From contig BLAA01000001.1 of NCBI GenBank assembly GCA_017312345.1, forward strand, positions 62,001 to 126,000: a DNA stretch of 64,000 nt, in the 5' to 3' direction. The notes below the pieces were generated by a model, which was not told the origin of the DNA, ran no database searches, and worked only from the letters and a program-made list of their open reading frames with translations. Origin of the DNA: Candidatus Denitrolinea symbiosum. GTDB lineage: Bacteria; Chloroflexota; Anaerolineae; Anaerolineales; Villigracilaceae. Positions 17,087-25,358 of this stretch are shown here, piece after piece. The stretch's first letter is position 1, and each line of letters starts with the position of its first letter. The position numbers and the translations under genes were made by a program.

Positions 17087-18069
17087 GGTTTCACCAGCCA
17101 GCAGGCCGCCTGGTGACCGTCTCCCAAGTCAACGTACGGAGGGTCTTCGGTCTTGCAGCGTTCGATGGCGATGGGACAGCGCGGGTGGAAGCGGCATCCG
17201 CCGGGGAGATGGATCGGGTTGGGAGTCTCGCCCTGCAAAATGACGCGCTCGCGTCGCAGGCGCGGGTTCGGGACGGGGACGACCGAGAGCAGGGCTTTGG
17301 TGTAGGGGTGCTGCGGATTCGCCAACACCGCGGCGGTGGGACCGATCTCGACGATGCGCCCCAAATACATGACCGCGATGCGGTCCGCGAAGTAGCCGAC
17401 CGTGCCGAGGTCGTGGGTGATGAGGATGATGGAGATCTGCCGCGTCTGGCGCAGGTCGGCGAGCAGGTTGAGGATCTCGGCGCGGATGGAGACGTCCAGC
17501 ATCGAGACGGGTTCGTCCGCGATGAGCAAATGCGGTTCGAGGACGAGCGCGCCCGCGATGACCACGCGCTGGCGCTGTCCGCCAGAAAGTTGATGGGGGA
17601 AGCGGTGCATGTAGTCCGCGGCGGGTTTCAGCCCCGCGTCCTCCAGCGCTTTGACGACGCGCGCCTCGCGCTCGGCTTTGGTGTGGACCAGCCCATGCAC
17701 GTCGAGCGGCTCGGCCACGATCTCGCCGATGGTCTGGGTGGGGTTGAGCGACTCGTACGGGTCCTGGAAGACCATCTGGATGCGTTGGCGGAGGAGTTTG
17801 CGGTCGCGTTCGTTGGCGTGGGTGATCTCCTTCGATTCGAAGACGATCCGCCCTTCGGTCGGCTCTTCGAGTCCCATCAACGTCAACGCCAGCGTGGATT
17901 TGCCGCATCCGCTCTCGCCGACCACGGCCACCGCCTCGCCGCGGCGCAGTTGCAGGCTGATCCCGTCCACCGCGTGGATGTAGTCGACGCGGCGGGCGAA
18001 GAGTCCCGGCCGGCCGGCGAGGAAGCGTTTTTTCAAGTCGTGGATTTCGAGGAAGTAGTCGGCGCTCAT
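17083..18069 (-). CDS. Peptide ABC transporter ATP-binding protein (DppF/OppF-like)
   Basis: A 328-residue ATPase. Walker A is GESGCGKST near residue 50, the Q-loop [12 protein letters not shown], the signature [15 protein letters not shown] and Walker [15 protein letters not shown]. The C-terminal oligopeptide/dipeptide extension with paired cysteines ([14 protein letters not shown]) is present; in several homologues it binds an Fe-S cluster. ATG 18069 ([12 protein letters not shown]) is chosen because it overlaps the upstream stop as ATGA; an in-frame ATG at 18099 falls inside the upstream gene. It pairs with the ATPase half of the fused protein encoded upstream. Confidence 0.93.
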   Translation of the reverse strand: MSADYFLEIHDLKKRFLAGRPGLFARRVDYIHAVDGISLQLRRGEAVAVVGESGCGKSTLALTLMGLEEPTEGRIVFESKEITHANERDRKLLRQRIQMVFQDPYESLNPTQTIGEIVAEPLDVHGLVHTKAEREARVVKALEDAGLKPAADYMHRFPHQLSGGQRQRVVIAGALVLEPHLLIADEPVSMLDVSIRAEILNLLADLRQTRQISIILITHDLGTVGYFADRIAVMYLGRIVEIGPTAAVLANPQHPYTKALLSVVPVPNPRLRRERVILQGETPNPIHLPGGCRFHPRCPIAIERCKTEDPPYVDLGDGHQAACWLVKP

Positions 18070-20030
18070 GGCTGTTTCGTTTCCTCCGCCAGATGACAAC
18101 TGGCATAGTGCCAGTCGCTCAATTGATGGATGGCGGGCTGCTCCACGAGGCAGCGTTCGAACGCCAGCGGACAGCGCGGCGCGAATCGGCAGCCGGGCGG
18201 CAGTTGGTCCAATTTGGGAGGATGGCCGGGGATGGAGACCAGGCGTCTTTCGGGATGCGTGAGATCGGGGAAAGCCTTCAACAATTCCTGCGTGTACGGA
18301 TGGCGCGCGGCGTTATAGATGGTGTCCACGTCGGCGTACTCGGCGGTCACGCCGCCGTACATGACCAGGACCGAGTCGCACATCTCGGCGACCACGCCCA
18401 GGTCGTGCGTGACGAAGATGATGGAAAGTCCAAGTTTGCGGCGGAGCGAGTCGAGCAGTTCCAGCACCTGCGCCTGGATCATCACGTCGAGCGCGGTGGT
18501 GGGTTCGTCCGCGACGATGACTTTCGGGTTGCATGCCAACGCCATGGCGATCATGGCGCGCTGGCGCATCCCGCCCGAATACTGGTGCGGGAAATGCCGG
18601 TTATGTTCGGGAGAAATGCCGACGAGGTCGAGAAGTTCCGAAACGCGCGCTTCGAGCGCGGCGTCTTTCATCGTCGGGTCGTGCTTGACGATGGCCTCCG
18701 CGATCTGGTCGCCCACCGTGCGCACGGGATTGAGCGCGTTCATCGCGCCCTGGAAGACCATCGAGATTCCCTTCCAGCGCACTTGTTCCATTTCCTCGTC
18801 GGTCAGGCCGGTCAGCTCGGTATCGCCGAACCAGATCTCGCCGTTTACGACCTGCCCGGCCGCAGGGAGCAAGCGCAGCAGCGAAAGCGCCAGCGTCGTC
18901 TTGCCGCAGCCCGATTCGCCGACGAGTCCCATCAACTCGCCTTCGCGCAGGTAGAACGAGACGTTCTCGACGGCGCGCGCCGGGGGACGGTCGTCGCTGA
19001 CGTAGGAGATGGACAGGTCGTTCGCCTGGAGGACGATCGGCGCCTCGGACGGGAGCCGCGTGCGCGGTCCGGGGCGAAGCGGTTTGCCCGTCGCCTCATG
19101 CCGGACGGTGGGCCGGGCGCGCATCAAGTGATGGGTTTCCAGCCTCGGATTCAACACCTGCTCGAGCCCGTGACCGAAGAGCGTCAACCCGAGGACGACC
19201 CAGACGATCCCGAAGCCCGGCGCGACGAGCGCCCACCACGCGCCGGTGGACATGGCGCCGCGCCCGAACGCGTAGTTGAGCATCTGTCCCCACGAGAGCG
19301 CGGTCGGGTCGCCGAGGCCGAGGAAGGAGAGCACGCTTTCGTCGAGGATGGCCGCGGAGACGACCAGCACCGCGTTGACGACCAGGATCGGCATGACCAG
19401 CGGGAGGATGTGGCGGCGGATGATGTGACGGTTATCCGCGCCGATGGCGCGCGCCCGCAGGACGAATTTGCGCGATTTGACGGCCAGCGTCTGCGAGCGG
19501 ACGATGCGCGAGGTGGTGGTCCATCCAAGCAGGCCGATGACGAAGATAATGTTGAAGAGCGAGGGTTTGGTGAGCGCCACGATGACGACCATCAGCGGCA
19601 GGTCGGGGATGACGAGCATGATGTCATTGAAGCGCATGAGGACGTTTTCGACGCGTCCGCCATAGTATCCCGCCACGATGCCGATCAACCCGCCGATGAA
19701 GACGGAGATGAAGGCGGCGAAGAAACCGACGATGAGCGAAACGCGCGCGCCGTAGACGAAGTTGGTGAACACGTCCTGCCCGGCGTCGTCGGTGCCGAGC
19801 CAGTGGGCCGCGCTGGGCGGATTGTAGATGTCGCTCGTCCCCACCCCGTGCTGGGCGTTCGGGCTATACGGCGCGATGACGGGGGCGAAGACCGCCACAG
19901 ACACGATGACGAGGAGCATGATAAAGCCGACGATGCCCATCCTGCTGCGGCGGAAGACGCGCCAGAAATCCGCGAAGCGCGTCACGATGGAAGGAGTGGC
20001 GGGGGCTGAGACTAAGGCTGATTCGGTCAT
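18066..20030 (-). CDS. Fused peptide ABC permease-ATPase (DppC-DppD)
   Basis: A 654-residue protein joining two normally separate subunits. Residues ~1-290 are a DppC-type permease with about six helices, the periplasmic HWLGTDDAGQDVF segment and an EAA loop (RARAIGADNRHIIRRHILP). After a linker rich in R and P, residues ~325-650 are a DppD-type ATPase with GESGCGKTT, YSGGMRQRAMIAMAL, VIVADEPTTALDV and a cysteine-containing C-terminal extension (CRFAPRCPLAFERC). The frame is continuous through the junction, so this is a true fusion and not two overlapping genes. It works with DppB and the second ATPase. Confidence 0.92.
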   Translation of the reverse strand: MTESALVSAPATPSIVTRFADFWRVFRRSRMGIVGFIMLLVIVSVAVFAPVIAPYSPNAQHGVGTSDIYNPPSAAHWLGTDDAGQDVFTNFVYGARVSLIVGFFAAFISVFIGGLIGIVAGYYGGRVENVLMRFNDIMLVIPDLPLMVVIVALTKPSLFNIIFVIGLLGWTTTSRIVRSQTLAVKSRKFVLRARAIGADNRHIIRRHILPLVMPILVVNAVLVVSAAILDESVLSFLGLGDPTALSWGQMLNYAFGRGAMSTGAWWALVAPGFGIVWVVLGLTLFGHGLEQVLNPRLETHHLMRARPTVRHEATGKPLRPGPRTRLPSEAPIVLQANDLSISYVSDDRPPARAVENVSFYLREGELMGLVGESGCGKTTLALSLLRLLPAAGQVVNGEIWFGDTELTGLTDEEMEQVRWKGISMVFQGAMNALNPVRTVGDQIAEAIVKHDPTMKDAALEARVSELLDLVGISPEHNRHFPHQYSGGMRQRAMIAMALACNPKVIVADEPTTALDVMIQAQVLELLDSLRRKLGLSIIFVTHDLGVVAEMCDSVLVMYGGVTAEYADVDTIYNAARHPYTQELLKAFPDLTHPERRLVSIPGHPPKLDQLPPGCRFAPRCPLAFERCLVEQPAIHQLSDWHYASCHLAEETKQP

Positions 20031-20105
20031 GGTCTTTTTCTGTCCGCAAGGCTCATGGAGCGCTGAGGGCCCATCAAGAGATCTGTGGTTCCGCGCTCGC
20101 CGCGG

Positions 20106-21134
20106 TCACTCACTCTGCACACGCGGGTCGAGGTAGGCATAGGTCAGCTCGGCGATGAGATTGGCGACGATGACTGCGACCGCGATAAGCAGGAACGCGC
20201 CCTGCAGCACGGGGAAGTCGCGGCGGTTGACGGCCTCGTAGATGGCGCCGCCCAGTCCGGGCCAGGAGAAGACGGATTCGATCTGCACCGCGCCCGCCAT
20301 CGTGAATCCCAGGTTGATGGCGATGATCGTCACCAGCGGGAGCATGGCATTCTTCAAGGCATGGTCCTTCAAAACCTGGAATGTGTTCAGTCCTTTGGCC
20401 TTGGCGGTGAGGACGTAATCTTCCGAAAGCACGTCCAACAGACTGGAGCGCATGATTAGCATGTACTCGCCCATGTAAACGATAGTGTACGTCAACGTGG
20501 GCAGGAGCATGTGACGGAACACGTCGCCGGCGCGGACGAAGAACGGCTGACTGCTCATGCCGGGCGTCTGCATCCCGCCGACGGGCAGTCCGTGATTCGA
20601 GCCCCAAAAGAGCAGGATGATCCCCAGCCAGAATGTGGGCAAACTCCACGCCAGCAGGCTGACGATGAGCGCGACATAGTCAATGGAGGTGCGCGCCTTC
20701 CAGGCCGCGAACACGCCGAAGATCACGCCGATGAAGATCGCCAGGAGTTGCCCCGCGCCGATGAGCAGAATGGTATTCCACAACCGTTCGGCGAGGATAT
20801 TCGCCACAGGACGGTTGGTGTGGTAACTGATGCCCATCTCTCCCTGCAGCAGGTTTTTGACGTAAATGAAAAACTGCGTGTCGAGCGGGTTGACCGCGCA
20901 CGAGCCGAACTTGACGGGATTGAGCGACTCGAAGCAGTTGATGACTGGCTTATCCAACCCGAAGCGGACGCGGATGGCCTCGATCGCCTCCTTTTTGAGA
21001 CGCGGGTCGTGGATGCCCGCCCGCGCCGGGTCGCCGGGCAGGACGCGGAAGAGGAAGAAGTTGAGGACAAGCACAAAGAGGACGGTGAAGATCGCCCATC
21101 CGATCTTGCCCAGGAGGTAACGCCAGCGTTTCAC
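20106..21134 (-). CDS. Peptide ABC transporter permease DppB-like
   Basis: A 342-residue permease with six membrane helices. Typical features are LGKIGWAIFTVLFVLVLNFFLF followed by RVLPGDPARAG, and the EAA loop DYVLTAKAKGLNTFQVLKDHALKNA. The start is GTG 21134 with AGGA about ten bases upstream. A 75-base gap precedes the fused permease-ATPase gene. The large periplasmic insert (residues ~45-95, including CFESLNPVKFGSCAVNP) is longer than in E. coli DppB and occurs in some other oligopeptide permeases. Together with the fused subunit it forms the channel. Confidence 0.92.
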   Translation of the reverse strand: MKRWRYLLGKIGWAIFTVLFVLVLNFFLFRVLPGDPARAGIHDPRLKKEAIEAIRVRFGLDKPVINCFESLNPVKFGSCAVNPLDTQFFIYVKNLLQGEMGISYHTNRPVANILAERLWNTILLIGAGQLLAIFIGVIFGVFAAWKARTSIDYVALIVSLLAWSLPTFWLGIILLFWGSNHGLPVGGMQTPGMSSQPFFVRAGDVFRHMLLPTLTYTIVYMGEYMLIMRSSLLDVLSEDYVLTAKAKGLNTFQVLKDHALKNAMLPLVTIIAINLGFTMAGAVQIESVFSWPGLGGAIYEAVNRRDFPVLQGAFLLIAVAVIVANLIAELTYAYLDPRVQSE

Positions 21135-21149
21135 AGGAATCCTTTACCG

Positions 21150-21188
21150 CGCCCTCCCCAAATCGAAGCGCGCGGTTTGGGGAGGGCG
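21150..21188. other. Intercistronic hairpin between the binding-protein and permease genes
   Basis: A perfect 13-bp stem (21150-21162 with 21176-21188) with a 13-base loop directly after the binding-protein stop and 15 bases before the permease start. Such stem-loops often protect the upstream mRNA so that binding protein exceeds membrane subunits; that function is inferred. Confidence 0.6.
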
Positions 21189-21199
21189 GGAGAGCAGTC

Positions 21200-22843
21200 T
21201 TATTTTTTCACCGCTTCGATCACCACCAGAGAACTGACATCGGTGAGTTCCAACTTCGGGAAACCGGTCAGCCAGCCGGTGAAGCGATCCGTGCGATAGG
21301 CCTGGATGGAGTCCGGATAGTACGGGATGACGTACACCGCGTCGTCGAAAGCGATCTGCTGCATCTTCCAGACCAGCTCGATGCGCTTTTGTAGATTCAA
21401 CTCGGTGGACTGTTGTTTGTAGAGCGCGTCGTATTCGGGATTCGAGTAACCCGTCTCGCTGGAGCCGGTGGGAATCTCGTCGGTGGTCATCACGCCCAGC
21501 AGCAGGTTCGGGTCGGGATCGGATCCCCAGCCCCAGATGATGATGTCGAAGTCGAAGGCGGGACAGCACTGCGCCGTCAACGCGTCGGGGTCCACCGCCT
21601 GCATCTCCACTTTGACGCCGACCTGCGTCCACATCTCGGAGAGCATCTTGGCGACGCGCGGGTCGTCCACGCTGTCCGACGGCCAGTTCAGGCGGAAGGT
21701 CAGCGGGCGCGAACCGTCGGGCATGTCGCGCACGCCGTCGCCGTTCGCGTCCTTGTAGCCGGCGTCGTCGAGGATCTGGTTTGCCCGGGCGACGTCGTAC
21801 TGGTTGCCCTGGATGGAACTGTTGAACCACATGCCCAAACCGTCGGGGATGAGCGTGACGCCGGGCGTGCCGTACCCGAGCAGCACCACGTCGATCAATT
21901 TTTGCTTGTCGGTGGCGTGGTCCAGCGCCAGGCGCACATTGCGGTCGCGCAGGGCGGGATGCCCAGTGCAGATGCCGCCCGCGTCCGTCGGACAGTTTTC
22001 AGGCGAGACCTGGTTGAAGATGACGTCCGTCACGGTCGGCGCGAACGGCGCGCCGGACACCACCTGCACGTTGGGATCGCCTTTCAGCGTTTCCACGGCG
22101 GTGGCGGGCATTTCCGCGATCATGTCCACCTGCCCGCTTTTGATGGCCTGCACCAGCACGTCCTGGCTTTCGAAGGTCTGGAAGATGACTTCGTCCACTT
22201 TGGGCGGCGTCAGGAAATGCTTATTATTGGCCTTCAAATGAACAAACTCATTCTGTTTATATTCCACCATCTCGAACGGCCCGGAGCCGATCATTTCCAG
22301 ATTGTCGAACTCGGTCGCAGCGGAGCCTTCGGCGTAATCTTTCCAGATGTGTTCCGGGAGGATATAGAGATACACCAGCTGGCTTTCAATATTCGGGATG
22401 GCCTCGGTAAGCGTCACCACCACCGTGGAATCATCCGGCGCTTCGACCGTCTCAAAGTACTGGGTATAGGGATTCATGTACGGAAAGTCTTCGTGCGCCC
22501 CGTAGAAATCGTAACTGAACTTGATGTCTTTGGCGGTCAACGGCTGCCCGTCGTGGAATTTGATGTCCTTGTGGATCTTGTAGGTATAGACCAGACCGTC
22601 CGCAGACCGTTCCACGCTTTCAGCCGCCGCGAGAGAAAATGAACCGTCGAGGTTCAGTTCATACATCGAGTCGTAGACCAGTTCGAAGATCGTATACGAC
22701 TCGGTCAAGATCGCCACCCCGGGGTTGAGCGAATCGGGGCTTCCCGCCCAGCCGATCCGCACCGTGCCTCCCCCGTCCGCCTTTGATCCGCAGGCGGCCA
22801 ACACAAAAGCCAGGGCCATGACCAACGCAAGAATCTTTCTCAT
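21200..22843 (-). CDS. Peptide-binding lipoprotein, SBP family 5
   Basis: A 547-residue extracellular solute-binding protein (DppA/OppA type). The lipoprotein signal is MRKILALVMALAFVLAAC. ATG 22843 is fixed by GGAGAG seven bases upstream, excluding the 18 extra in-frame residues. Family motifs include the start of the mature domain (GTVRIGWAGSPDSLNP), TYKIHKDIKFHDGQPLTAKDI and LNWPSDSVDDPRVAKML. A calcium-loop-like segment DANGDGVRDM lies in the middle. First gene of the peptide transporter operon. Ligand (peptide, nickel or sugar) cannot be decided from the sequence. Confidence 0.92.
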   Translation of the reverse strand: MRKILALVMALAFVLAACGSKADGGGTVRIGWAGSPDSLNPGVAILTESYTIFELVYDSMYELNLDGSFSLAAAESVERSADGLVYTYKIHKDIKFHDGQPLTAKDIKFSYDFYGAHEDFPYMNPYTQYFETVEAPDDSTVVVTLTEAIPNIESQLVYLYILPEHIWKDYAEGSAATEFDNLEMIGSGPFEMVEYKQNEFVHLKANNKHFLTPPKVDEVIFQTFESQDVLVQAIKSGQVDMIAEMPATAVETLKGDPNVQVVSGAPFAPTVTDVIFNQVSPENCPTDAGGICTGHPALRDRNVRLALDHATDKQKLIDVVLLGYGTPGVTLIPDGLGMWFNSSIQGNQYDVARANQILDDAGYKDANGDGVRDMPDGSRPLTFRLNWPSDSVDDPRVAKMLSEMWTQVGVKVEMQAVDPDALTAQCCPAFDFDIIIWGWGSDPDPNLLLGVMTTDEIPTGSSETGYSNPEYDALYKQQSTELNLQKRIELVWKMQQIAFDDAVYVIPYYPDSIQAYRTDRFTGWLTGFPKLELTDVSSLVVIEAVKK

Positions 22844-22913
22844 ACTGCACTCTCCTTTGGGATATGAGGGTTGGTATACGCGCTCATTATAAAACATATA
22901 CCTTCAAATGCGA

Positions 22914-22919
22914 TAAAAT
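22914..22919 (+). promoter_or_regulatory. -10 element of a probable leaderless transcript (Cas4-like gene)
   Basis: TAAAAT followed by six bases and ATG 22926, with no Shine-Dalgarno sequence. It is divergent from the peptide transporter operon. Confidence 0.45.
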
Positions 22920-22925
22920 CCCGCC

Positions 22926-23165
22926 ATGCAAATTATCCGCGCCTCCGAGATCGGAACCTACCTCTACTGCCGCCGCGCCTGGTTCTACCGCAAGCAGGGC
23001 GTGGAATCCGCCAACCAGTCCGAACTGACCGCCGGGACGACTCTCCACCGACAGCACGGACGCGCCGTCCTCGCGGCGGGTCTCTTGCGGACCTTCGGCC
23101 TGCTCCTGCTGCTCCTGGCGTTCACCCTGCTGACGGTTTACCTCGTTGGCATTTTCCTCCGCTAA
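22926..23165 (+). CDS. N-terminal part of a Cas4-like PD-(D/E)XK nuclease, split gene
   Basis: A 79-residue product starting MQIIRASEIGTYLYCRRAWFY, the usual N-terminus of Cas4/Dna2-like nucleases, where the cysteine is the first ligand of the [4Fe-4S] cluster. After GTTLHRQHGRAVLAAGL comes one predicted membrane helix (LLLLLLAFTLLTVYLVGIFL), and then a TAA. The nuclease half lies in a different frame 170 bases further on, after a palindromic repeat array. I infer that an ancestral single gene was split between two membrane helices by the repeats. Whether the two parts are still made and associate is unknown. No CRISPR array or other cas gene is nearby. Confidence 0.65.
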   Translation: MQIIRASEIGTYLYCRRAWFYRKQGVESANQSELTAGTTLHRQHGRAVLAAGLLRTFGLLLLLLAFTLLTVYLVGIFLR

Positions 23166-23169
23166 TTGG

Positions 23170-23331
23170 GGGCAGTCACGCAGGACTGCCCCTACGCGTC
23201 CGATCTCTGGGCAGTCACGCAGGACTGCCCCTACTCCTGGCAATCACGCAGGACTGCCCCTACTCCTGGCAATCACGCAGGACTGCTCCTACGCGTCCGA
23301 TATCTGGGCAGTCACGCAGGACTGCCCCTAC
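23170..23331. repeat. Tandem array of five palindromic repeats
   Basis: Five copies of a ~26-base unit. Each has an 8-bp stem (GGGCAGTC with GACTGCCC), the loop ACGCAG and a CCTAC tail; copies three and four have the stem altered to GGCAATC, and copy four ends GCTCCTAC. Spacers are 13 bases (GCGTCCGATCTCT or near-identical) or 4 bases (TCCT). A single related element lies at 43103-43130. Unlike a CRISPR, spacers are short and partly repeated. The plus-strand frame leading into the nuclease fragment stays open through the array. Confidence 0.85.
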
Positions 23332-23335
23332 GAAT

Positions 23336-23851
23336 ATGCTCTATCTTTCTTTCTTCCTCATCCTCCTCGCCATCATCTTTCTCTGGCAATCCAGCCGCCA
23401 GCAGAGACAAGCCGGCCTGCCCGGTGGACGCGTCATCTACGCCGACACGCGCGCCTGGGGAAGTCCGCTCGAGGAGCCGCTCTTCGACGCCAGACTCGGG
23501 TTGACCGGCAAACCCGATTACCTCGTCGAGCAAAAGGGACAGATCATCCCCATCGAGGTCAAGAGCGGACGCGCCCCCGACTCTCCGTACGATTCGCACA
23601 TCTATCAACTCGCGGCGTATTGCCTGCTCGTGGAAAAAGTCTACGGCAAACGCCCGCCCTATGGCATCATCCATTATCCGTCCCGCACTTTCGCAGTGGA
23701 GTACACCCCCGCGCTCGAATCCTCCCTGCTCGACCTGCTCGCCGACATGCGCCGCGACGAGGCGCGCTCCAGCGTGGAGCGTTCGCACGACGAGCCGCCG
23801 CGCTGCGTCCGCTGCGGCTTTCGGAACGTCTGCGACCAGAAACTGGCGTAA
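23336..23851 (+). CDS. C-terminal nuclease part of a split Cas4-like protein
   Basis: A 171-residue product beginning with a predicted membrane helix (MLYLSFFLILLAIIFLW) right after the repeat array. The PD-(D/E)XK core is LTGKPDYLVEQKGQIIPIEVKSG (D, then E-x-K), followed by HIYQLAAYCLLVEKVYG, the conserved Q/Y motif. The three C-terminal cysteines CVRCGFRNVC would complete an Fe-S cluster with the cysteine of the upstream fragment. No ribosome binding site precedes the ATG. The same frame is open back to 22871, so a -1 frameshift in the first part would also fuse the two through the translated repeats. Confidence 0.7.
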   Translation: MLYLSFFLILLAIIFLWQSSRQQRQAGLPGGRVIYADTRAWGSPLEEPLFDARLGLTGKPDYLVEQKGQIIPIEVKSGRAPDSPYDSHIYQLAAYCLLVEKVYGKRPPYGIIHYPSRTFAVEYTPALESSLLDLLADMRRDEARSSVERSHDEPPRCVRCGFRNVCDQKLA

Positions 23852-23906
23852 AAAATTGCCGTGAATTATCCCCTTGCAAAACCGCCTCGCCGCTTGACGA
23901 AACTAG

Positions 23907-23912
23907 TATAAT
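23907..23912 (+). promoter_or_regulatory. -10 element before nadK
   Basis: A perfect TATAAT eight bases before ATG 23921; transcription would start at or just before the start codon, so the nadK mRNA is probably leaderless. Confidence 0.55.
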
Positions 23913-23920
23913 TGTTCTAT

Positions 23921-24772
23921 ATGCCCGACCCATTCCTGCCGCAGCGCCCGGTTGTGGCTGTCCATCCTAAAATGCCCGAAGCGCTCGTGGAAGCCCGCGC
24001 CGTCGCCGCCTACTTGAAAGAAAAAGGCCTGGACGCGCCGACCGGCTCCCTGTACGACGAGAGCCTGCGCCGCCGCGTCAAAAAGAACGAGTTCGACCTG
24101 CTCATCGCCCTGGGCGGCGACGGGACCATGCTGCGGGCCGCGCATCTCTGCGCCCCGTCCAACGTGCCGATCCTGGGCATCAACCTCGGACGTTTGGGGT
24201 TTCTAATTCAGGTCGAACACAAGGAAAGCCGCAAACATCTCAACCTGCTGCTGAAAGGCAAAGCCTGGATCGAAAAACGCATGATGCTGCGGGTCGAACA
24301 TTTCCGCGCTGGAGAGAGCGGCAGCGTCTCGCACGCGCTCAACGAAGCCGCCGTCAGCCGCGGACAGACGCTCCGTCCCGTGCGTCTCTCAGTGGACGTG
24401 GACGGCCGCCTGCTCACCACCTACGTGGCAGACGGCGTCATCGCCGCCACGCCGACCGGCTCCACCGCCTACGCGCTCGCGGCCGGGGGGCCGATCCTGC
24501 CTCCCGAATTGCGGAACATCCTCATCGTCCCGATCGCGCCGCATCTCTCCGTGGACCGCGCCGTGGTGCTGTCGGAAGGCTCGACCGTCAACATCCTCGT
24601 CAAAGGCGACAACACCGTCCTGAGCGTGGACGGACAGGAACCGATCATGCTGGCCGAGGACGACCGCGTCAACGTGCGCGCCAGCGAGGCCGCCGCCCTG
24701 TTCGTCCGCTTCGGCAACCCCGGTTACTTCTATCGCAACCTCACCGAACACATGAACCAGAATTCTCTCTGA
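23921..24772 (+). CDS. nadK: NAD kinase
   Basis: A 283-residue cytosolic enzyme phosphorylating NAD to NADP. Motifs: LLIALGGDGTMLRAAHL (GGDG), NVPILGINLGRLGFL, LNEAAVSRG (conserved NE), and ADGVIAATPTGSTAYALAAGGP. The C-terminal VDGQEPIMLAEDD segment is standard. ATG 23921 is preferred over the in-frame TTG three codons earlier because a TATAAT box sits at -10 relative to it and family starts agree. It precedes the B-box membrane protein gene and recN, the frequent nadK-recN neighbourhood of bacteria. Confidence 0.94.
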   Translation: MPDPFLPQRPVVAVHPKMPEALVEARAVAAYLKEKGLDAPTGSLYDESLRRRVKKNEFDLLIALGGDGTMLRAAHLCAPSNVPILGINLGRLGFLIQVEHKESRKHLNLLLKGKAWIEKRMMLRVEHFRAGESGSVSHALNEAAVSRGQTLRPVRLSVDVDGRLLTTYVADGVIAATPTGSTAYALAAGGPILPPELRNILIVPIAPHLSVDRAVVLSEGSTVNILVKGDNTVLSVDGQEPIMLAEDDRVNVRASEAAALFVRFGNPGYFYRNLTEHMNQNSL

Positions 24773-24796
24773 CCCGCCGACTTTCAACCTCAACCC

Positions 24797-25357
24797 ATGA
24801 CCGAACTCGCCTGCTACAAACACCCCGACCGCCCCACGCTTCTGCGCTGCAACCAATGCGAGCGTCCCATCTGCATCTCCTGCGCGGTGCGGACGCCCAC
24901 CGGCTACCGCTGCAAAGAATGCGTCTCGGGGCAGCAAAAAAAATTCGACACCGCGCTCTGGTCCGATTACGTGATCGTCTTCTTCACGGGCGCCGTCCTT
25001 TCGGGACTGGCCTCGCTGCTCGTGTTGGCGATTTCCTCCTTCATCTGGTTCATCGTCATCATCCTCGCGCCGATCACGGGCGTGACCATCGGCAACCTCG
25101 CGCGGCGCCTCGTCAAAGGACGGCATTCGCGCTGGCTCAACCTGATCTTCGGCGCGAGTATGATCGTCGGCGCGCTGCCCATGCTGCTGGCGCTTGGTCT
25201 CGGCGGGGCGCTCGGCATGATCGCGCTCGGGCAGGGAGGCGGCGCGTCCCCGGCCAGCCTGCTCGCCTTCACTCCCCTGCTCTGGCAGGTCGTCTACCTC
25301 GTCATTGCCACGCCCGCCGCGTATTCGCAATTCTCCGGCGTGTTCCTGAGAAAATAA
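24797..25357 (+). CDS. B-box-type zinc-binding membrane protein
   Basis: A 186-residue protein. Residues 5-45 form a small zinc-binding module with eight Cys/His residues (CYKHPDRPTLLRCNQCERPIC, then SCAVRTPTGYRCKEC), like the B-box of other Chloroflexota membrane proteins. About four hydrophobic segments follow (residues ~58-180), with a Gly-rich stretch between the third and fourth. Function unknown. It sits between nadK and recN, starting 24 bases after nadK and ending one base before the recN ATG, so it probably belongs to that operon. Confidence 0.75.
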   Translation: MTELACYKHPDRPTLLRCNQCERPICISCAVRTPTGYRCKECVSGQQKKFDTALWSDYVIVFFTGAVLSGLASLLVLAISSFIWFIVIILAPITGVTIGNLARRLVKGRHSRWLNLIFGASMIVGALPMLLALGLGGALGMIALGQGGGASPASLLAFTPLLWQVVYLVIATPAAYSQFSGVFLRK

Positions 25358-25358
25358 C

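Noticed and set aside
23170..23331. Possible CRISPR array next to a Cas4-like gene
   Set aside because: Units are palindromic with 4- or 13-base spacers, two of which are repeated; there is no unique ~30-base spacer set and no cas1/cas2.
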